Of a stretch of DNA of 64,000 nt, positions 39,422 to 48,058 are shown one piece after another. The position numbers and the translations under genes are program-made. Position 1 is the stretch's first letter, and every line of letters begins with the position of its first letter. The notes under the pieces are model-generated. The model had not been told where the DNA came from. It was given only the letters and a program-made list of their open reading frames with translations, and did not search any database. Source of the DNA: Panacagrimonas sp. (GTDB lineage: Bacteria > Pseudomonadota > Gammaproteobacteria > Nevskiales > Nevskiaceae); assembly GCF_020697055.1 (NCBI RefSeq), contig NZ_JAJFBP010000018.1:140096-204095 (forward strand), written 5' to 3'.

Positions 39422-42261
39422 GGATGACCCTGCCTCCTCACCTTCTGCGCACGGTCTGCGCTTCCTGCCTGTCCGTCTGGCTGGTGGCCTGCGCCAGTGA
39501 TGGCACCGAGAAGCCCGCGCCTTCGATCCGCTCGGTGCTGGCGGACAAGAAGAAGGAGAAGGAAGACTCCAAGAGCATTCCGGTCATCAAGTCCGAGCCG
39601 ATCGCGCCGGACGCGGACAAGGCGCTCGAGAACTACAAGAAGCTGCTGGCGATGAAGCCGGACTCGGAGACGCAGGCCGAGGCCCAGCGCCGACTCGCCG
39701 ACCTCCAGGTCCAGAGCGATGACCTCAAGGGCGGCAGCGCCGAAAGCGAGCAGCAGTTGCGCTCGGCCGTGCGCACGTACGAGCGTCTGCTCAACGAGCG
39801 TCCGCAGGATCCGAAGAACGATCGCGTGCTCTATCAGCTGGCGCGCGCGCAGCAGAACCTGGGCAAGACGGACGAGGCGATCGCGACGCTCGAGCGCCTC
39901 TCGAAGAATTTTCCGGATTCGGCCCTGAGCGGCGATGCGCACTTCCGTCGCGCCGACCTGCTGTATCGGCTGGATCGCTACGCCGAGTCCGAGGCCGAGT
40001 TCCACACGGTCATGGAGTACGACGACCGCACGCCGTTCTTCGAACCGGCGCAGTACATGAAAGGCTGGTCGCAGTACCGTCAGTCCAAGTTCGATCCGGC
40101 GATCGCGACGTTCTTCGACATCCTGGATCGCGAGCTGCCGGATCCGGTGCCACTCGATCTGGAAGAGGCCATCGCCGGCGTCGAGCGCGGCAAGACCGAC
40201 CTCGCCCGCGACTCGCTGCGCGTCGTGTCGCTGTCGTTCGCCGCACTGGGTGGCGGCATGGCAGTGAGCGAAAGCTTCGAAAAGAACGGCGATCCGCGCT
40301 TCTACCCGCTCGTCTACAACGCACTGGGCCTGACGCTGCTCGAGAAGCAGCGCTTCACCGACGCCGCCGAAGCCTACGCCGCGTTTCCCAAGCGCTATCC
40401 GAGCAACGAGCTCGCGCCGACCTTCCAGTCGCGCGTGATCGATTCGTACACCACCGGCGGTTTCGGCGACCTGGTGACGCGCGAGAAGGAACGCTACGTC
40501 GTCACCTACGATCCCTCGGCGCCGTACTGGGCTGGTGCGCGCCCGACCGACGAGGTCCTGACCGCGCTGCGCGGCCACCTCGAGGACCTGGCCAAGTACA
40601 ACCACTCGCAGGCGCAGACCGACAAGGTCGCCAAGCGCGATCAGTTCCTGGTCGCGGCCAAGTGGTACAAGCGGATCATCGAGATCTATCCGAACGATCC
40701 GAAGATCGCGGAGATCAACTTCCTGCTCGGCGATGCGCTGCTCGATGGCGGACAGACGCTGGCCGCAGCCGAGCAGTACACCGAAACGGCTTACAAGTAC
40801 CCGCCGCACACCAAGTCGGGGGAAGCCGCGCTCGCCGCGTTCCAGTCGTACGAGAAGTACGCCAAGGAAGTGCCGCCGGCGCAGCGTCCGGCCGCGCTGC
40901 GTCAGGCCGTCGACTCGGGCCTGCAGCTGGCCGACAAGTATCCGCAGCACTCGTCGCGTCTGCCGGTGCTGAGCCAGGCCTCGCAGGATCTTTTCGAGTT
41001 GAAGGCGCTCGACGAATCCGTGGCCGTGGCCAAGCGCGTGCTCGACGCCGGCCCCAACGTCGATCCGGTCCTGCGTCGCAATGCGTGGAGCGTGACCTCC
41101 GACGCGCAGTTCCAGCAGCAGAACTACGCCGCCGCCGAAACCGCCTACGCGCAGGAGCTGGCGCTGATTCCGGCCGGCGCCGCGGAGCGCAACGAGGTCG
41201 GCGAGCAGCTCGCGGCGAGCATCTACAAGCAGGGCGAAGCCGCCAAGCAGTCCGGCGACATGCGCAAGGCGGTCAACGACTTCCTGCGCGTGGGACAGGT
41301 GACGCCGGATTCCAAGATCCGCGCGAACGCCGACTACGACGCCGCGTCGAGCCTGGTCGAGCTCAAGGACTGGCCGGCGGCCACGCAGGTGCTGGAGTCG
41401 TTCCGCGGCCGCTTCCCGCAGAACCCGCTGGTGGCCGACGTGGACAAGAAACTCGCCGGCGCCTACGAATCGAGCAACAAGCCGGCGCAGGCCGCGCAGG
41501 TCTACGAGCGCATTGCCGCGCGTCCGAGCGAGAACGAAACGGTGCGCCGCGAGGCCGCGTGGCAGGCCGCCAAGCTCTACGACGGTGCACGCCAGCCTGC
41601 CGAGTCGTTCCGCGCCTACCAGGCCTACGTCACCACCTTCCCGCGTCCGCTCGATCGCTCGATGGAAGCGCGTCAGCGCCTGATGGAACTGTCGGCCGGT
41701 CGCGGCGATACCGCGGCGCAGGTCTATTGGCTCAAGGAGATCGTCCGGGCCGACGAGGGCGCGGGCAACCAGCGCACCGATGCGACCAAGACGCTGGCGG
41801 CCAAGTCCAGCCTCGAGCTCGGACGCATGGAAGCGGCCGAGTCGCGCAAGCTGCGCCTGAGCGCGCCGCTGCCCAAGAGCGTCGGCGCCAAGAAGGCTGC
41901 GATGGAAACGGCGATCGCCACGCTCAATCGCACGGCCAGCTACGGGTTTGCCGAGACCACGACAGCCGCCACGTACGAGATCGCGGGCCTGTACCAGGAC
42001 TTCGGCAAGGCGCTGATGGATTCCGAGCGTCCGCCCAAGCTCAAGGAACTCGAGCTCGAGCAATACAACCTGCTGCTCGAGGAGCAGGCCTTCCCGTTCG
42101 AGGAGAAGGCCATCCAGGCGCACGAGGCCAACCTCAAGCGCATCGAACAGGGACGTTACGACGACTGGATCAAGCGCAGTGCCGCCGCGCTGCTGCAGAT
42201 CTCCCCGGGCAAGTACGCCAAGCGTGAACAGAGCGAGGACACCTATGGCTCCCTGCGCTGA
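39418..42261 (+). CDS. Very large TPR-repeat lipoprotein
   Basis: 947 residues. The signal peptide ends in the lipobox LVAC (CLSVWLVACASDG), so the protein is probably lipidated on Cys. A charged linker (KKKEKEDSKS) leads into TPR repeats over most of the length: TYERLLNERPQDPKNDRVLY, YQLARAQQNLGKTDEAIATL, and LYRLDRYAESEAEFHTVMEY. Further repeats run to QVYERIAARPSENETVRREA. This is the largest component of the operon and a candidate outer-membrane-linked scaffold (Ser after Cys+1 disfavours inner-membrane retention; inference). Overlaps both neighbouring genes. Confidence 0.86.
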   Translation: MRMTLPPHLLRTVCASCLSVWLVACASDGTEKPAPSIRSVLADKKKEKEDSKSIPVIKSEPIAPDADKALENYKKLLAMKPDSETQAEAQRRLADLQVQSDDLKGGSAESEQQLRSAVRTYERLLNERPQDPKNDRVLYQLARAQQNLGKTDEAIATLERLSKNFPDSALSGDAHFRRADLLYRLDRYAESEAEFHTVMEYDDRTPFFEPAQYMKGWSQYRQSKFDPAIATFFDILDRELPDPVPLDLEEAIAGVERGKTDLARDSLRVVSLSFAALGGGMAVSESFEKNGDPRFYPLVYNALGLTLLEKQRFTDAAEAYAAFPKRYPSNELAPTFQSRVIDSYTTGGFGDLVTREKERYVVTYDPSAPYWAGARPTDEVLTALRGHLEDLAKYNHSQAQTDKVAKRDQFLVAAKWYKRIIEIYPNDPKIAEINFLLGDALLDGGQTLAAAEQYTETAYKYPPHTKSGEAALAAFQSYEKYAKEVPPAQRPAALRQAVDSGLQLADKYPQHSSRLPVLSQASQDLFELKALDESVAVAKRVLDAGPNVDPVLRRNAWSVTSDAQFQQQNYAAAETAYAQELALIPAGAAERNEVGEQLAASIYKQGEAAKQSGDMRKAVNDFLRVGQVTPDSKIRANADYDAASSLVELKDWPAATQVLESFRGRFPQNPLVADVDKKLAGAYESSNKPAQAAQVYERIAARPSENETVRREAAWQAAKLYDGARQPAESFRAYQAYVTTFPRPLDRSMEARQRLMELSAGRGDTAAQVYWLKEIVRADEGAGNQRTDATKTLAAKSSLELGRMEAAESRKLRLSAPLPKSVGAKKAAMETAIATLNRTASYGFAETTTAATYEIAGLYQDFGKALMDSERPPKLKELELEQYNLLLEEQAFPFEEKAIQAHEANLKRIEQGRYDDWIKRSAAALLQISPGKYAKREQSEDTYGSLR

Positions 42262-42988
42262 GCTCACCCTGACCACGGGCCGCGGCCCGATGCGCACCCT
42301 CGCGCTCGCGTTGCTTGTGACGGTCGCGCTGGCAGGTTGCGGACGCAAGGCGACGCGCCCCGATCGACCGACCACGCCGACGTCCTCCGACACCACCACC
42401 GAGCCGGGCACCGCGACCGATCCGGCCAAGCCGCCGGCGGACAAGGGCGATCCCGAGGGCCGTTTCAACGAGGCGCTCGAGCTGATGAAGCAGAAGAAGA
42501 CGGCGGAGGCCGAAGCGGCGTTCCTCGCGCTGACCAAGGACTTTCCTGACTTCTCCGGCCCCGTCACCAACCTCGGCATCCTGTTCGCCAAGACCAACCG
42601 TCGCAACGAGGCCATCGCCGCCTTCACCCGCGCAGCGACGCTCAACGGGCAGAACGCATCGGCGTTCAACTGGCTGGGCATCGTCAATCGCGAAGCCGGC
42701 AACTATCCGCGCGCCAAGGAAAGCTACGAGAAGGCGATTTCGGTCAAGCCCGACTACGCCGCGGCGCATCTGAACCTGGGCCTGTTGCTGGAAAACCAGC
42801 TCCGGCAGCCTGAGCAGGCGGTCGAGCATTACCGCGAGTACTACCGGATCAGTGGCGGCAAGGACCTGCGCGTGCTGCCGTGGATCGCCGAGATCGAAGC
42901 GCGCAACGCGCCGACGACGGCTCCCGTTCCCGCGGCGGCGGCGCCTTCGCGCACCGGTGCGCCGGACGAGCAGGAGATCAAGCGATGA
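42245..42988 (+). CDS. Small TPR lipoprotein
   Basis: 247 residues from ATG 42245, which has AGGA five bases upstream and overlaps the previous gene by 17 nt. An in-frame ATG at 42290 would give a tidier signal peptide, MRTLALALLVTVALAGC, but lacks a Shine-Dalgarno; I keep both options. The lipobox is LAGC. A Thr/Pro/Asp-rich linker precedes about three TPRs (NEALELMKQKKTAEAEAAFL, NLGILFAKTNRRNEAIAAFT, FNWLGIVNREAGNYPRAKES). It probably sits in the outer membrane with the larger TPR lipoprotein. ATGA overlap with the next gene. Confidence 0.82.
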   Translation: MAPCAELTLTTGRGPMRTLALALLVTVALAGCGRKATRPDRPTTPTSSDTTTEPGTATDPAKPPADKGDPEGRFNEALELMKQKKTAEAEAAFLALTKDFPDFSGPVTNLGILFAKTNRRNEAIAAFTRAATLNGQNASAFNWLGIVNREAGNYPRAKESYEKAISVKPDYAAAHLNLGLLLENQLRQPEQAVEHYREYYRISGGKDLRVLPWIAEIEARNAPTTAPVPAAAAPSRTGAPDEQEIKR

Positions 42989-43398
42989 AATCGTCCGTGC
43001 TGCAGAGGCTGTTCGCCGGGCTCGCCGGCGCGGTGCTGGCGCTTCCGGCCGTGGCCCAGCCGCCGGCGCCGCAACGACTTCCCAATCCCGATAAGCCGGG
43101 CGAAGAACGCCCCGCGGTGTCGATCGGTCCGCGCGAGGACTTGCGCGACGACGCCGGCACGACGATCGTGGGCGAGCGCGAGTCCCCCATCGGCCTTTAC
43201 ATCACGCCGTGGCGCAACGCGTACGCCGAACAGGACATCGATCGCCCTGCACGCTTGTTGCGAGTGGACACCTCACCCCTCGACCGTGACGTGTTCACGC
43301 GCCAGGTCGAGTACTACGAAGCCTTGAGCGATGCCGCGGCTGCCAAGCGCGGCGCCGCACCACCGGCGGTCGGCGCACCCGCGCCGGCCAAGCCGTGA
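42985..43398 (+). CDS. Small exported Pro-rich protein of the TPR-ExbBD operon
   Basis: 137 residues. The N-terminus MKSSVLQRLFAGLAGAVLAL is a signal peptide (cleavage near AVA-QPPA). The mature protein is Pro- and Asp-rich with one distinctive segment, IGLYITPWRNAYAEQDIDRP, and an Ala/Pro tail. No family recognised. The start codon overlaps the TPR lipoprotein stop. A 77-bp gap follows before the ExbB-type gene, the widest inside the operon, where internal processing or a secondary promoter could lie. Confidence 0.75.
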   Translation: MKSSVLQRLFAGLAGAVLALPAVAQPPAPQRLPNPDKPGEERPAVSIGPREDLRDDAGTTIVGERESPIGLYITPWRNAYAEQDIDRPARLLRVDTSPLDRDVFTRQVEYYEALSDAAAAKRGAAPPAVGAPAPAKP

Positions 43399-43475
43399 TG
43401 TACCGAGTGAATTTTTGAAGCGCTGAACATTCCGCTGCCCCGAACTTCCGTCCGCAACGTCAACCGAGAATCTCC

Positions 43476-44123
43476 ATGGACCTCCTCTCCGCCATCGTCA
43501 CCTTCTTCCAGAAAGGCGGCCTGTTCATGTACCCGATCGCCATCGTGATGGTGCTGGCCCTGGCCATCACGCTCGAGCGCTGGATCTTCCTGCGCCGCAC
43601 CGAAAAGGAGAACAAGAAACTCTGGAACGAGGTGCAGCCGCTGCTCACGCGCGGCGAACTCGAAGGCGCCGAGCGCCTCGTCCGTGATTCGGACACCGCC
43701 ATCGGCCGCATCCTTTCCAACGGCATCGCCCAGTCGCGCGTCGAGAACAAGCGCAGCGAAGTGGAAATCGCGACCGAAGAAGGCCTGATGGAAGTGCTGC
43801 CGGCGATCGAAAAGCGCACGCATTACCTGGCGACGTTCTCGAACCTGTCGGTGCTGATGGGCCTGCTGGGAACGGTCATCGGCCTGATCGGCGCCTTCGC
43901 GGCGCTGGGCAGCGCCGACCCCACCGAGAAGGCCGACCTGCTCTCGGCCGGCATCTCGGAGGCCATGAACTGCACCGCGTTCGGCCTGATGGTTGCGATC
44001 CCGAGCCTGATGATCCACGCCTACCTGCAGAGCCGCACGACCTCGCTCGTCGATGGCCTGGAAGCGGTCTGCGCCAAGTTCGTGAGCACCGTCTGCGGCC
44101 GCAGCCGCTCGGGCAACGCCTGA
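43476..44123 (+). CDS. ExbB/TolQ/MotA-type proton channel subunit
   Basis: 215 residues with the three-TM ExbB/TolQ plan: TM1 GLFMYPIAIVMVLALAITLE, a cytosolic loop (RRTEKENKKLWNEVQPLLTR), TM2 LMGLLGTVIGLIGAFAALGS and TM3 MNCTAFGLMVAIPSLMIHAY. The TM2-TM3 hairpin matches the family core (GTVxGLIxxF, T-A-GLxxAIP). As a pentamer around ExbD-like helices it should conduct protons and drive work in the envelope. It is followed 49 bp later by two ExbD-type genes. It most resembles AglR-like/TolQ subunits by family; the specific partner system is the operon itself. Confidence 0.92.
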   Translation: MDLLSAIVTFFQKGGLFMYPIAIVMVLALAITLERWIFLRRTEKENKKLWNEVQPLLTRGELEGAERLVRDSDTAIGRILSNGIAQSRVENKRSEVEIATEEGLMEVLPAIEKRTHYLATFSNLSVLMGLLGTVIGLIGAFAALGSADPTEKADLLSAGISEAMNCTAFGLMVAIPSLMIHAYLQSRTTSLVDGLEAVCAKFVSTVCGRSRSGNA

Positions 44124-44172
44124 TCGATCCGCATCGTCCCGCGATCCTGATCATCTCCACCGGGCCCAAGCC

Positions 44173-44709
44173 ATGAAGATGACGCGCCGAGTCCGCCGCA
44201 TGGAGCGCATGCACAAGCATGGTGCCCGTGTGGTGCGACTCAACATCGTGTCGATGATCGACGTGTTCGCCGTGCTCGTTTTCTTCCTGCTGGTGAGCTC
44301 CTCGCTTGCGGCGGCACGGCTGAACGTCATCAACCTCAACCTCCCCGCACCGGACAAGCAGACGATTCCCGAGCAGCAGAAGCTCCAGCTCACCGCGGTG
44401 GTGCGCAAGGGCGTGATCGAGGTCTCCGACAGCCTCGGATCGGTGCGCAACATCGTCAACACGCCCGAGGGCTACAACCTGCAGGCGCTCACCGACCTGC
44501 TGGTCGAGGTCAAGAAGACCAAGCCGTCCGAACAGAACATCGTGCTGATGATGGAAGCCGACGTCGTCTACGACGACATGATCAAGATCATGGACGCGAT
44601 CCGCCTGACGCCCGCCGAAGCGCGTGCGAGCGGGCTGCCGCGCGACCTGTTCCCGAACATCTCGGTCGGTGAGGCGCGCAAGCTCGAGGGAGGGGCCGGC
44701 CAGCCATGA
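44173..44709 (+). CDS. ExbD/TolR-family protein, first paralogue
   Basis: 178 residues. A basic cytosolic N-terminus (MKMTRRVRRMERMHKHGARV) precedes a single TM with the essential Asp in VSMIDVFAVLVFFLLVSSSL. The periplasmic domain has the TolR/ExbD beta-alpha pattern (VVRKGVIEVSDSLGSVRNIV, VLMMEADVVYDDMIKIMDAI). It is not identical to the second paralogue encoded next, so the channel probably contains a heteromeric pair. Its last codons overlap the next ATG (4 nt). Confidence 0.92.
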   Translation: MKMTRRVRRMERMHKHGARVVRLNIVSMIDVFAVLVFFLLVSSSLAAARLNVINLNLPAPDKQTIPEQQKLQLTAVVRKGVIEVSDSLGSVRNIVNTPEGYNLQALTDLLVEVKKTKPSEQNIVLMMEADVVYDDMIKIMDAIRLTPAEARASGLPRDLFPNISVGEARKLEGGAGQP

Positions 44710-45218
44710 ACACCGGATCCCGCCGCAAGCGAAAAGTCATCCGCGAACTCCGTCGAGAAGCCCGCGAGGGCGAGCTCAACGTCGTCTCGCTGATCGATAT
44801 CTTCGCCATCCTGGTCTTCTACCTGCTGGTCAACGCGCTGGTGGTCGAGATCCTGCCCAGCCCCAAGGCGCTCAAGCTGCCGGAATCCATCGCCAAGGAA
44901 GATCCGCACCAGACGGTTCTGATCATGGTGACCAACGAAGACATCATCGTGGATAACGTCAAGGTCATGAGCACCGCGGCGGCGGCGGCGGCGGCGACCT
45001 CGGTGCTTCCCGAGCTCAAGTACAAGTTGAACGAGCAGACGCTGATGCAGGTCGAAGGCGGAGGCCCGGGACAGGTCACGCGCGGCGACGTCAACATCAT
45101 GGCGGACAAGTCGATTCCCTTTCACGTCCTCAAGAAGGTCATGGCGACCTGTAGCGATACGCGCTTCGCCAAGATCTCGCTGGCCGTTATCGAGAAGGAA
45201 GGAGCGGAGGCGCTATGA
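44706..45218 (+). CDS. ExbD/TolR-family protein, second paralogue
   Basis: 170 residues. The N-terminal basic helix (SRRKRKVIRELRREAREGEL) leads to a TM with the conserved Asp, VVSLIDIFAILVFYLLVNAL. The periplasmic domain contains a run of about seven Ala encoded by consecutive GCG codons, then LKYKLNEQTLMQVEGGGPGQ and the ExbD end NIMADKSIPFHVLKKVMATC. Both paralogues keep the proton-relay Asp, so both are likely active. ATGA overlaps link it to neighbours on both sides. Confidence 0.92.
   Translation: MNTGSRRKRKVIRELRREAREGELNVVSLIDIFAILVFYLLVNALVVEILPSPKALKLPESIAKEDPHQTVLIMVTNEDIIVDNVKVMSTAAAAAAATSVLPELKYKLNEQTLMQVEGGGPGQVTRGDVNIMADKSIPFHVLKKVMATCSDTRFAKISLAVIEKEGAEAL
44976..44996 (+). 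repeat. GCG trinucleotide tract in the second ExbD gene
   Basis: Seven consecutive GCG codons (44976-44996) encode a poly-Ala run in the periplasmic domain. Slippage would change Ala count without shifting the frame. Confidence 0.85.
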
Positions 45219-46192
45219 GCGTGTTCGTCCTCTCCGCGGAAGGCTGGAGCTTCAACGAGGCGGCCGATCGGCGGTACAAGCGCATCCAGTCGACGCTGCT
45301 CGCGATCTTCGTGATCCTGGGCGTCGCCATCCCCTTTCTCGAGCTGATCGGCGTGCAGGAAGGCGGTGGCGAGACCACCGACACGACGTACGTGAACATC
45401 CTGCCGGACGCCCAGATCGCCGAGCAGATCGAGGAACCCAAGCCGGCCGAGGAGAACGAGCCGGAGCCGGAACCGGTCAAGGAAGTGAAGAAGCCGGAGC
45501 CCAAGGAGCAGCCCGCTCCAAAGAAGCCCGATCCCAAGCCCGAGCCGACGCAGGAACAGCTCGAGGCGGCGGCGCGGGAGGTGGCCAAGCAGAGCGGCAT
45601 CAACGCGCTCGCGGACGAACTCGCCGATCTGCGTGACAACTCGCTGTCGGGTCTCGACGCGGCGCGTCCGCTCAGCGACGAAGTCATCTCGGCACGGCCT
45701 GGTGCGGGCGGCGGCGGCTCGGCGTCGATCGCCTCGTCCGCGGCCAGCGGCAGCGGCGGCATCGGCACGGCCTCGGCGACCTCGCCGCGCACGCAGAGCG
45801 GTGCCGGTCTGGGCACACGACGCACCACGGTCGTGCAGGCGCCCAAGGGCGTGGGGCCCGACATGACCAAGCCGGGACAGGCCGGCAACGCGAAAGTCGC
45901 GGGTCGCACGCTGGAAGAGATCCAGCTCGTGTTCGATCGCAACAAAGCCTCGTTCTACGCCATGTTCAATCGGGCGCTGCGCGAGAATCCGGACCTTCGC
46001 GGCAAGGTCGTGGTGAGGCTCACGATCGCGCCCAACGGCTCGGTCACGGCCTGCGAGCTGGTATCGAGTGAGCTGGGCGATCCGGACCTCGAGCAGAAGG
46101 TCATCCAGCGCGTGAAACTGCTCAATTTCGGGGCGAAGAACGTTCCGGAGTTCACGTACCCGAACTATCCGATCGTGTTCCTGCCGACGTAG
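45215..46192 (+). CDS. TonB-like protein with AgmX/PglI-type C-terminal domain
   Basis: 325 residues. A cytosolic N-terminus of about 25 residues is followed by one TM (LLAIFVILGVAIPFLELIGV), then a Pro/Glu/Lys-rich rigid arm (EEPKPAEENEPEPEPVKEVK), a helical segment (EQLEAAAREVAKQSGINALA) and a Gly/Ser/Ala/Thr-rich region. The C-terminal 95 residues (GRTLEEIQLVFDRNKASFYA, VVRLTIAPNGSVTACELVSS, LLNFGAKNVPEFTYPNYPIV) match the AgmX/PglI domain, a TonB-C relative. It is the likely force-transmitting subunit spanning the periplasm from the ExbBD channel to the TPR lipoproteins. Last gene before the terminator. Confidence 0.88.
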   Translation: MSVFVLSAEGWSFNEAADRRYKRIQSTLLAIFVILGVAIPFLELIGVQEGGGETTDTTYVNILPDAQIAEQIEEPKPAEENEPEPEPVKEVKKPEPKEQPAPKKPDPKPEPTQEQLEAAAREVAKQSGINALADELADLRDNSLSGLDAARPLSDEVISARPGAGGGGSASIASSAASGSGGIGTASATSPRTQSGAGLGTRRTTVVQAPKGVGPDMTKPGQAGNAKVAGRTLEEIQLVFDRNKASFYAMFNRALRENPDLRGKVVVRLTIAPNGSVTACELVSSELGDPDLEQKVIQRVKLLNFGAKNVPEFTYPNYPIVFLPT

Positions 46193-46226
46193 TCGGCAAC
46201 ATCACGATCGGGTTGATTACTATCAA

Positions 46227-46255
46227 ACGGGGCCTGACGGCCCCGTAATTTTTTG
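46227..46255 (+). terminator. Intrinsic terminator closing the envelope operon
   Basis: ACGGGGCC / GGCCCCGT (46227-46234, 46239-46246) forms an 8-bp stem with a TGAC loop, followed by AATTTTTTG. It begins 34 bp after the AgmX-type gene stop and 71 bp before fabI. Confidence 0.92.
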
Positions 46256-46297
46256 TGGGAAACTTCCCCATCTCCATCCGCATCTGAGGGACGTCGC

Positions 46298-47083
46298 ATG
46301 GGCTTCATGGCTGGCAAGAAGGCACTGATCACCGGCGTGGCGAGCGACCGTTCGATCGCCACCGGTATCGCCGAGGCGTTCAAGCGCGAAGGCGCCGAGC
46401 TCGCCTTCACCTACCAGGGCGACCGCCTCAAGAGCCGTGTCGAGGAATTCGCCGCCAGTTGCGGGTCCAAGATCGTGTTGCCGCTCGACGTTTCCGAGGA
46501 CCAGCAGATCGACGAGGTGTTCCAGGAGATCGGCAAGCAGTGGGGCAGCCTCGACGTGCTGGTTCATTCGATCGGCTTTGCGCCGCGCGAGCAGCTCGCG
46601 GGCAAGTACCTCGATGCGGTGACGCGCGAGGGCTACCGGATCGCACACGACATCAGCGCCTATTCGTTCGCGGCGCTGGGCAAGGCCGCGCGCCCGCTGA
46701 TGTCCGGCCGCAACGCGAGCCTGCTCACCCTTACCTACCTCGGAGCCGTGCGCGCGGTGCCGATGTACAACGTCATGGGCCCGGCCAAGGCGAGCCTGGA
46801 AGCCAACGTGCGATTCATGGCGGCCGAACTCGGTGAGCTGGGCATCCGCGTCAACGGCATCTCGGCGGGCCCGATCAAGACGCTCGCGGCCGCCGGCATC
46901 AGCGGCTTTCGCGACATGCTCTCGCGCGCCGCCAAGGCTTCACCTCTCAAGCGCAACGTGAGCATCGAGGACGTGGGCAACGCCGCGGCGTTCCTGTCGT
47001 CGGACCTCGCGGCCGGCATTACCGGCGAGATCCTCTACGTCGACGCCGGCTACAACATCATGGGCATGAGCTTCGACGAATGA
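46298..47083 (+). CDS. fabI: Enoyl-[acyl-carrier-protein] reductase (NADH), FabI
   Basis: 261 residues of the short-chain dehydrogenase fold. The N-terminal [20 protein letters not shown] is the divergent FabI nucleotide motif, [20 protein letters not shown] is typical, and the active site YNVMGPAK gives the Y-x6-K pair of FabI. It reduces trans-2-enoyl-ACP in each round of fatty-acid elongation. The start at 46298 fits; the longer frame lacks family support. It is coupled by ATGA to the SIMPL gene. No strong promoter could be placed in the 42 bp after the terminator. Confidence 0.95.
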   Translation: MGFMAGKKALITGVASDRSIATGIAEAFKREGAELAFTYQGDRLKSRVEEFAASCGSKIVLPLDVSEDQQIDEVFQEIGKQWGSLDVLVHSIGFAPREQLAGKYLDAVTREGYRIAHDISAYSFAALGKAARPLMSGRNASLLTLTYLGAVRAVPMYNVMGPAKASLEANVRFMAAELGELGIRVNGISAGPIKTLAAAGISGFRDMLSRAAKASPLKRNVSIEDVGNAAAFLSSDLAAGITGEILYVDAGYNIMGMSFDE

Positions 47084-47805
47084 GCACGACGGCGCGCACC
47101 GAGGTTCTCGGCGCCGCCCTGCTGGTCGCGGCGGGCATCGCCGCGGCGGGTTGGTTCGTCGGCCGCACGCTGTACAACTCGCAGGTCGCGATCAACGTCG
47201 CGGAGGTCAAGGGCCTGGCGGAGCGGCGCGTGGAGGCCGATCGCGCGTTCTGGAAGATCCAGTACACGGTGACCGGCGCCGATCGTGATGCCCTGCCCCG
47301 GCTCTACGAGCAGTCCGAGGCCGACCAGAAAAAGATCGTCGCGCTGCTGCTCGAAAGCGGATTTCAGGAGAACGAGCTGTCGCCCGGCGTGATCGACTTC
47401 TCCAACGAGGAGTTCCGCGACGAAAACCAGAAAGTGGTCGACAGCAAGGTGCAGCTCACCGGCTCCATCGACGTCGAGACCCAGAAGGTTCGCAAGGTTG
47501 CCGAGGTGCGCGCCAAGCTCAACACGCTGGTCGCGCAGGGCCTGGCCATCACCAACAACGCGCCTGCCTATCACTTCACCGGCCTCAACGACATCAAGCC
47601 CGAGATGGTGAAAGAGGCCACGAAGAACGCACGCATCGCCGCCAACGAGTTCGCCGAGAACGCCGGCGTCGAGGTCGGCGGAATCAAATCGGCGCAGCAG
47701 GGCGGATTCCTGATTCGGGACGTGGGTGAGGAATACGGCGATACCAAGAGCATCGAGAAGGAGGTCCGCGTCGTGACGACGATCACCTTCTACCTCACCG
47801 ACTAG
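47080..47805 (+). CDS. SIMPL (DUF541) domain envelope protein
   Basis: 241 residues. An N-terminal signal-anchor ([20 protein letters not shown]) precedes the SIMPL domain: [24 protein letters not shown]-type loops, and the C-terminal [20 protein letters not shown] proteins are periplasmic or membrane-anchored and oligomeric; function is not settled, with links to oxidative-stress defence. The gene overlaps fabI by 4 nt, unusual for a lipid-synthesis enzyme, and may share its promoter. Confidence 0.88.
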   Translation: MSTTARTEVLGAALLVAAGIAAAGWFVGRTLYNSQVAINVAEVKGLAERRVEADRAFWKIQYTVTGADRDALPRLYEQSEADQKKIVALLLESGFQENELSPGVIDFSNEEFRDENQKVVDSKVQLTGSIDVETQKVRKVAEVRAKLNTLVAQGLAITNNAPAYHFTGLNDIKPEMVKEATKNARIAANEFAENAGVEVGGIKSAQQGGFLIRDVGEEYGDTKSIEKEVRVVTTITFYLTD

Positions 47806-47902
47806 CGGGTCCCGTTCGCCGCTGGCACCGGAGTTGCACCTCCGCCTTCGCGGCATGCGCCATCGTGGACGCATCGCCATGACAGGACCTGGAGATCAAC
47901 GC

Positions 47903-48004
47903 ATGCACACCAAGAAAATGCTCGGCAACGTGCCGGCTCTCGCTTTCGTGTTCGCCGTCAGCGCGATTTCGATGCTCGGCCTTTACGGCGTTTCGATTTC
48001 CTGA
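47903..48004 (+). CDS. Predicted 33-residue single-TM peptide
   Basis: ATG at 47903 follows GGAG (47891-47894) with an 8-nt spacer. The product is MHTKKMLGNV then PALAFVFAVSAISMLGLYGV and SIS, stop at 48002-48004. It has a basic start and one hydrophobic helix, as in known small inner-membrane proteins. It lies 97 bp after the SIMPL gene. Coding status is supported by the Shine-Dalgarno and composition only. Confidence 0.55.
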   Translation: MHTKKMLGNVPALAFVFAVSAISMLGLYGVSIS

Positions 48005-48058
48005 AGAGCCAGGTGCCAGATATCCATTCCGGCGCGTCGGGGCGTTGACGCCTCGGGC

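Noticed and set aside
39223..42702. A 1159-codon open frame opposite the TPR lipoprotein genes
   Set aside because: Composition is Arg/Leu/Gly-rich with no fold signature, and it spans several real overlapping genes on the + strand.
43476..45218. ExbB/ExbD genes considered as a Zorya-type defence module
   Set aside because: Zorya couples ZorAB to a large helicase or nuclease. Here the neighbours are exported TPR proteins and a TonB-like protein with no nuclease or helicase.
36855..46192. The operon considered as Tol-Pal
   Set aside because: There is no tolB, pal or ybgF-type gene. The TPR lipoproteins and two ExbD paralogues do not fit the Tol set.
47903..48058. GGCGTTGACGCC near 48040 considered as a terminator of the symporter
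   Set aside because: The stem is short and is not followed by a U-tract on either strand.
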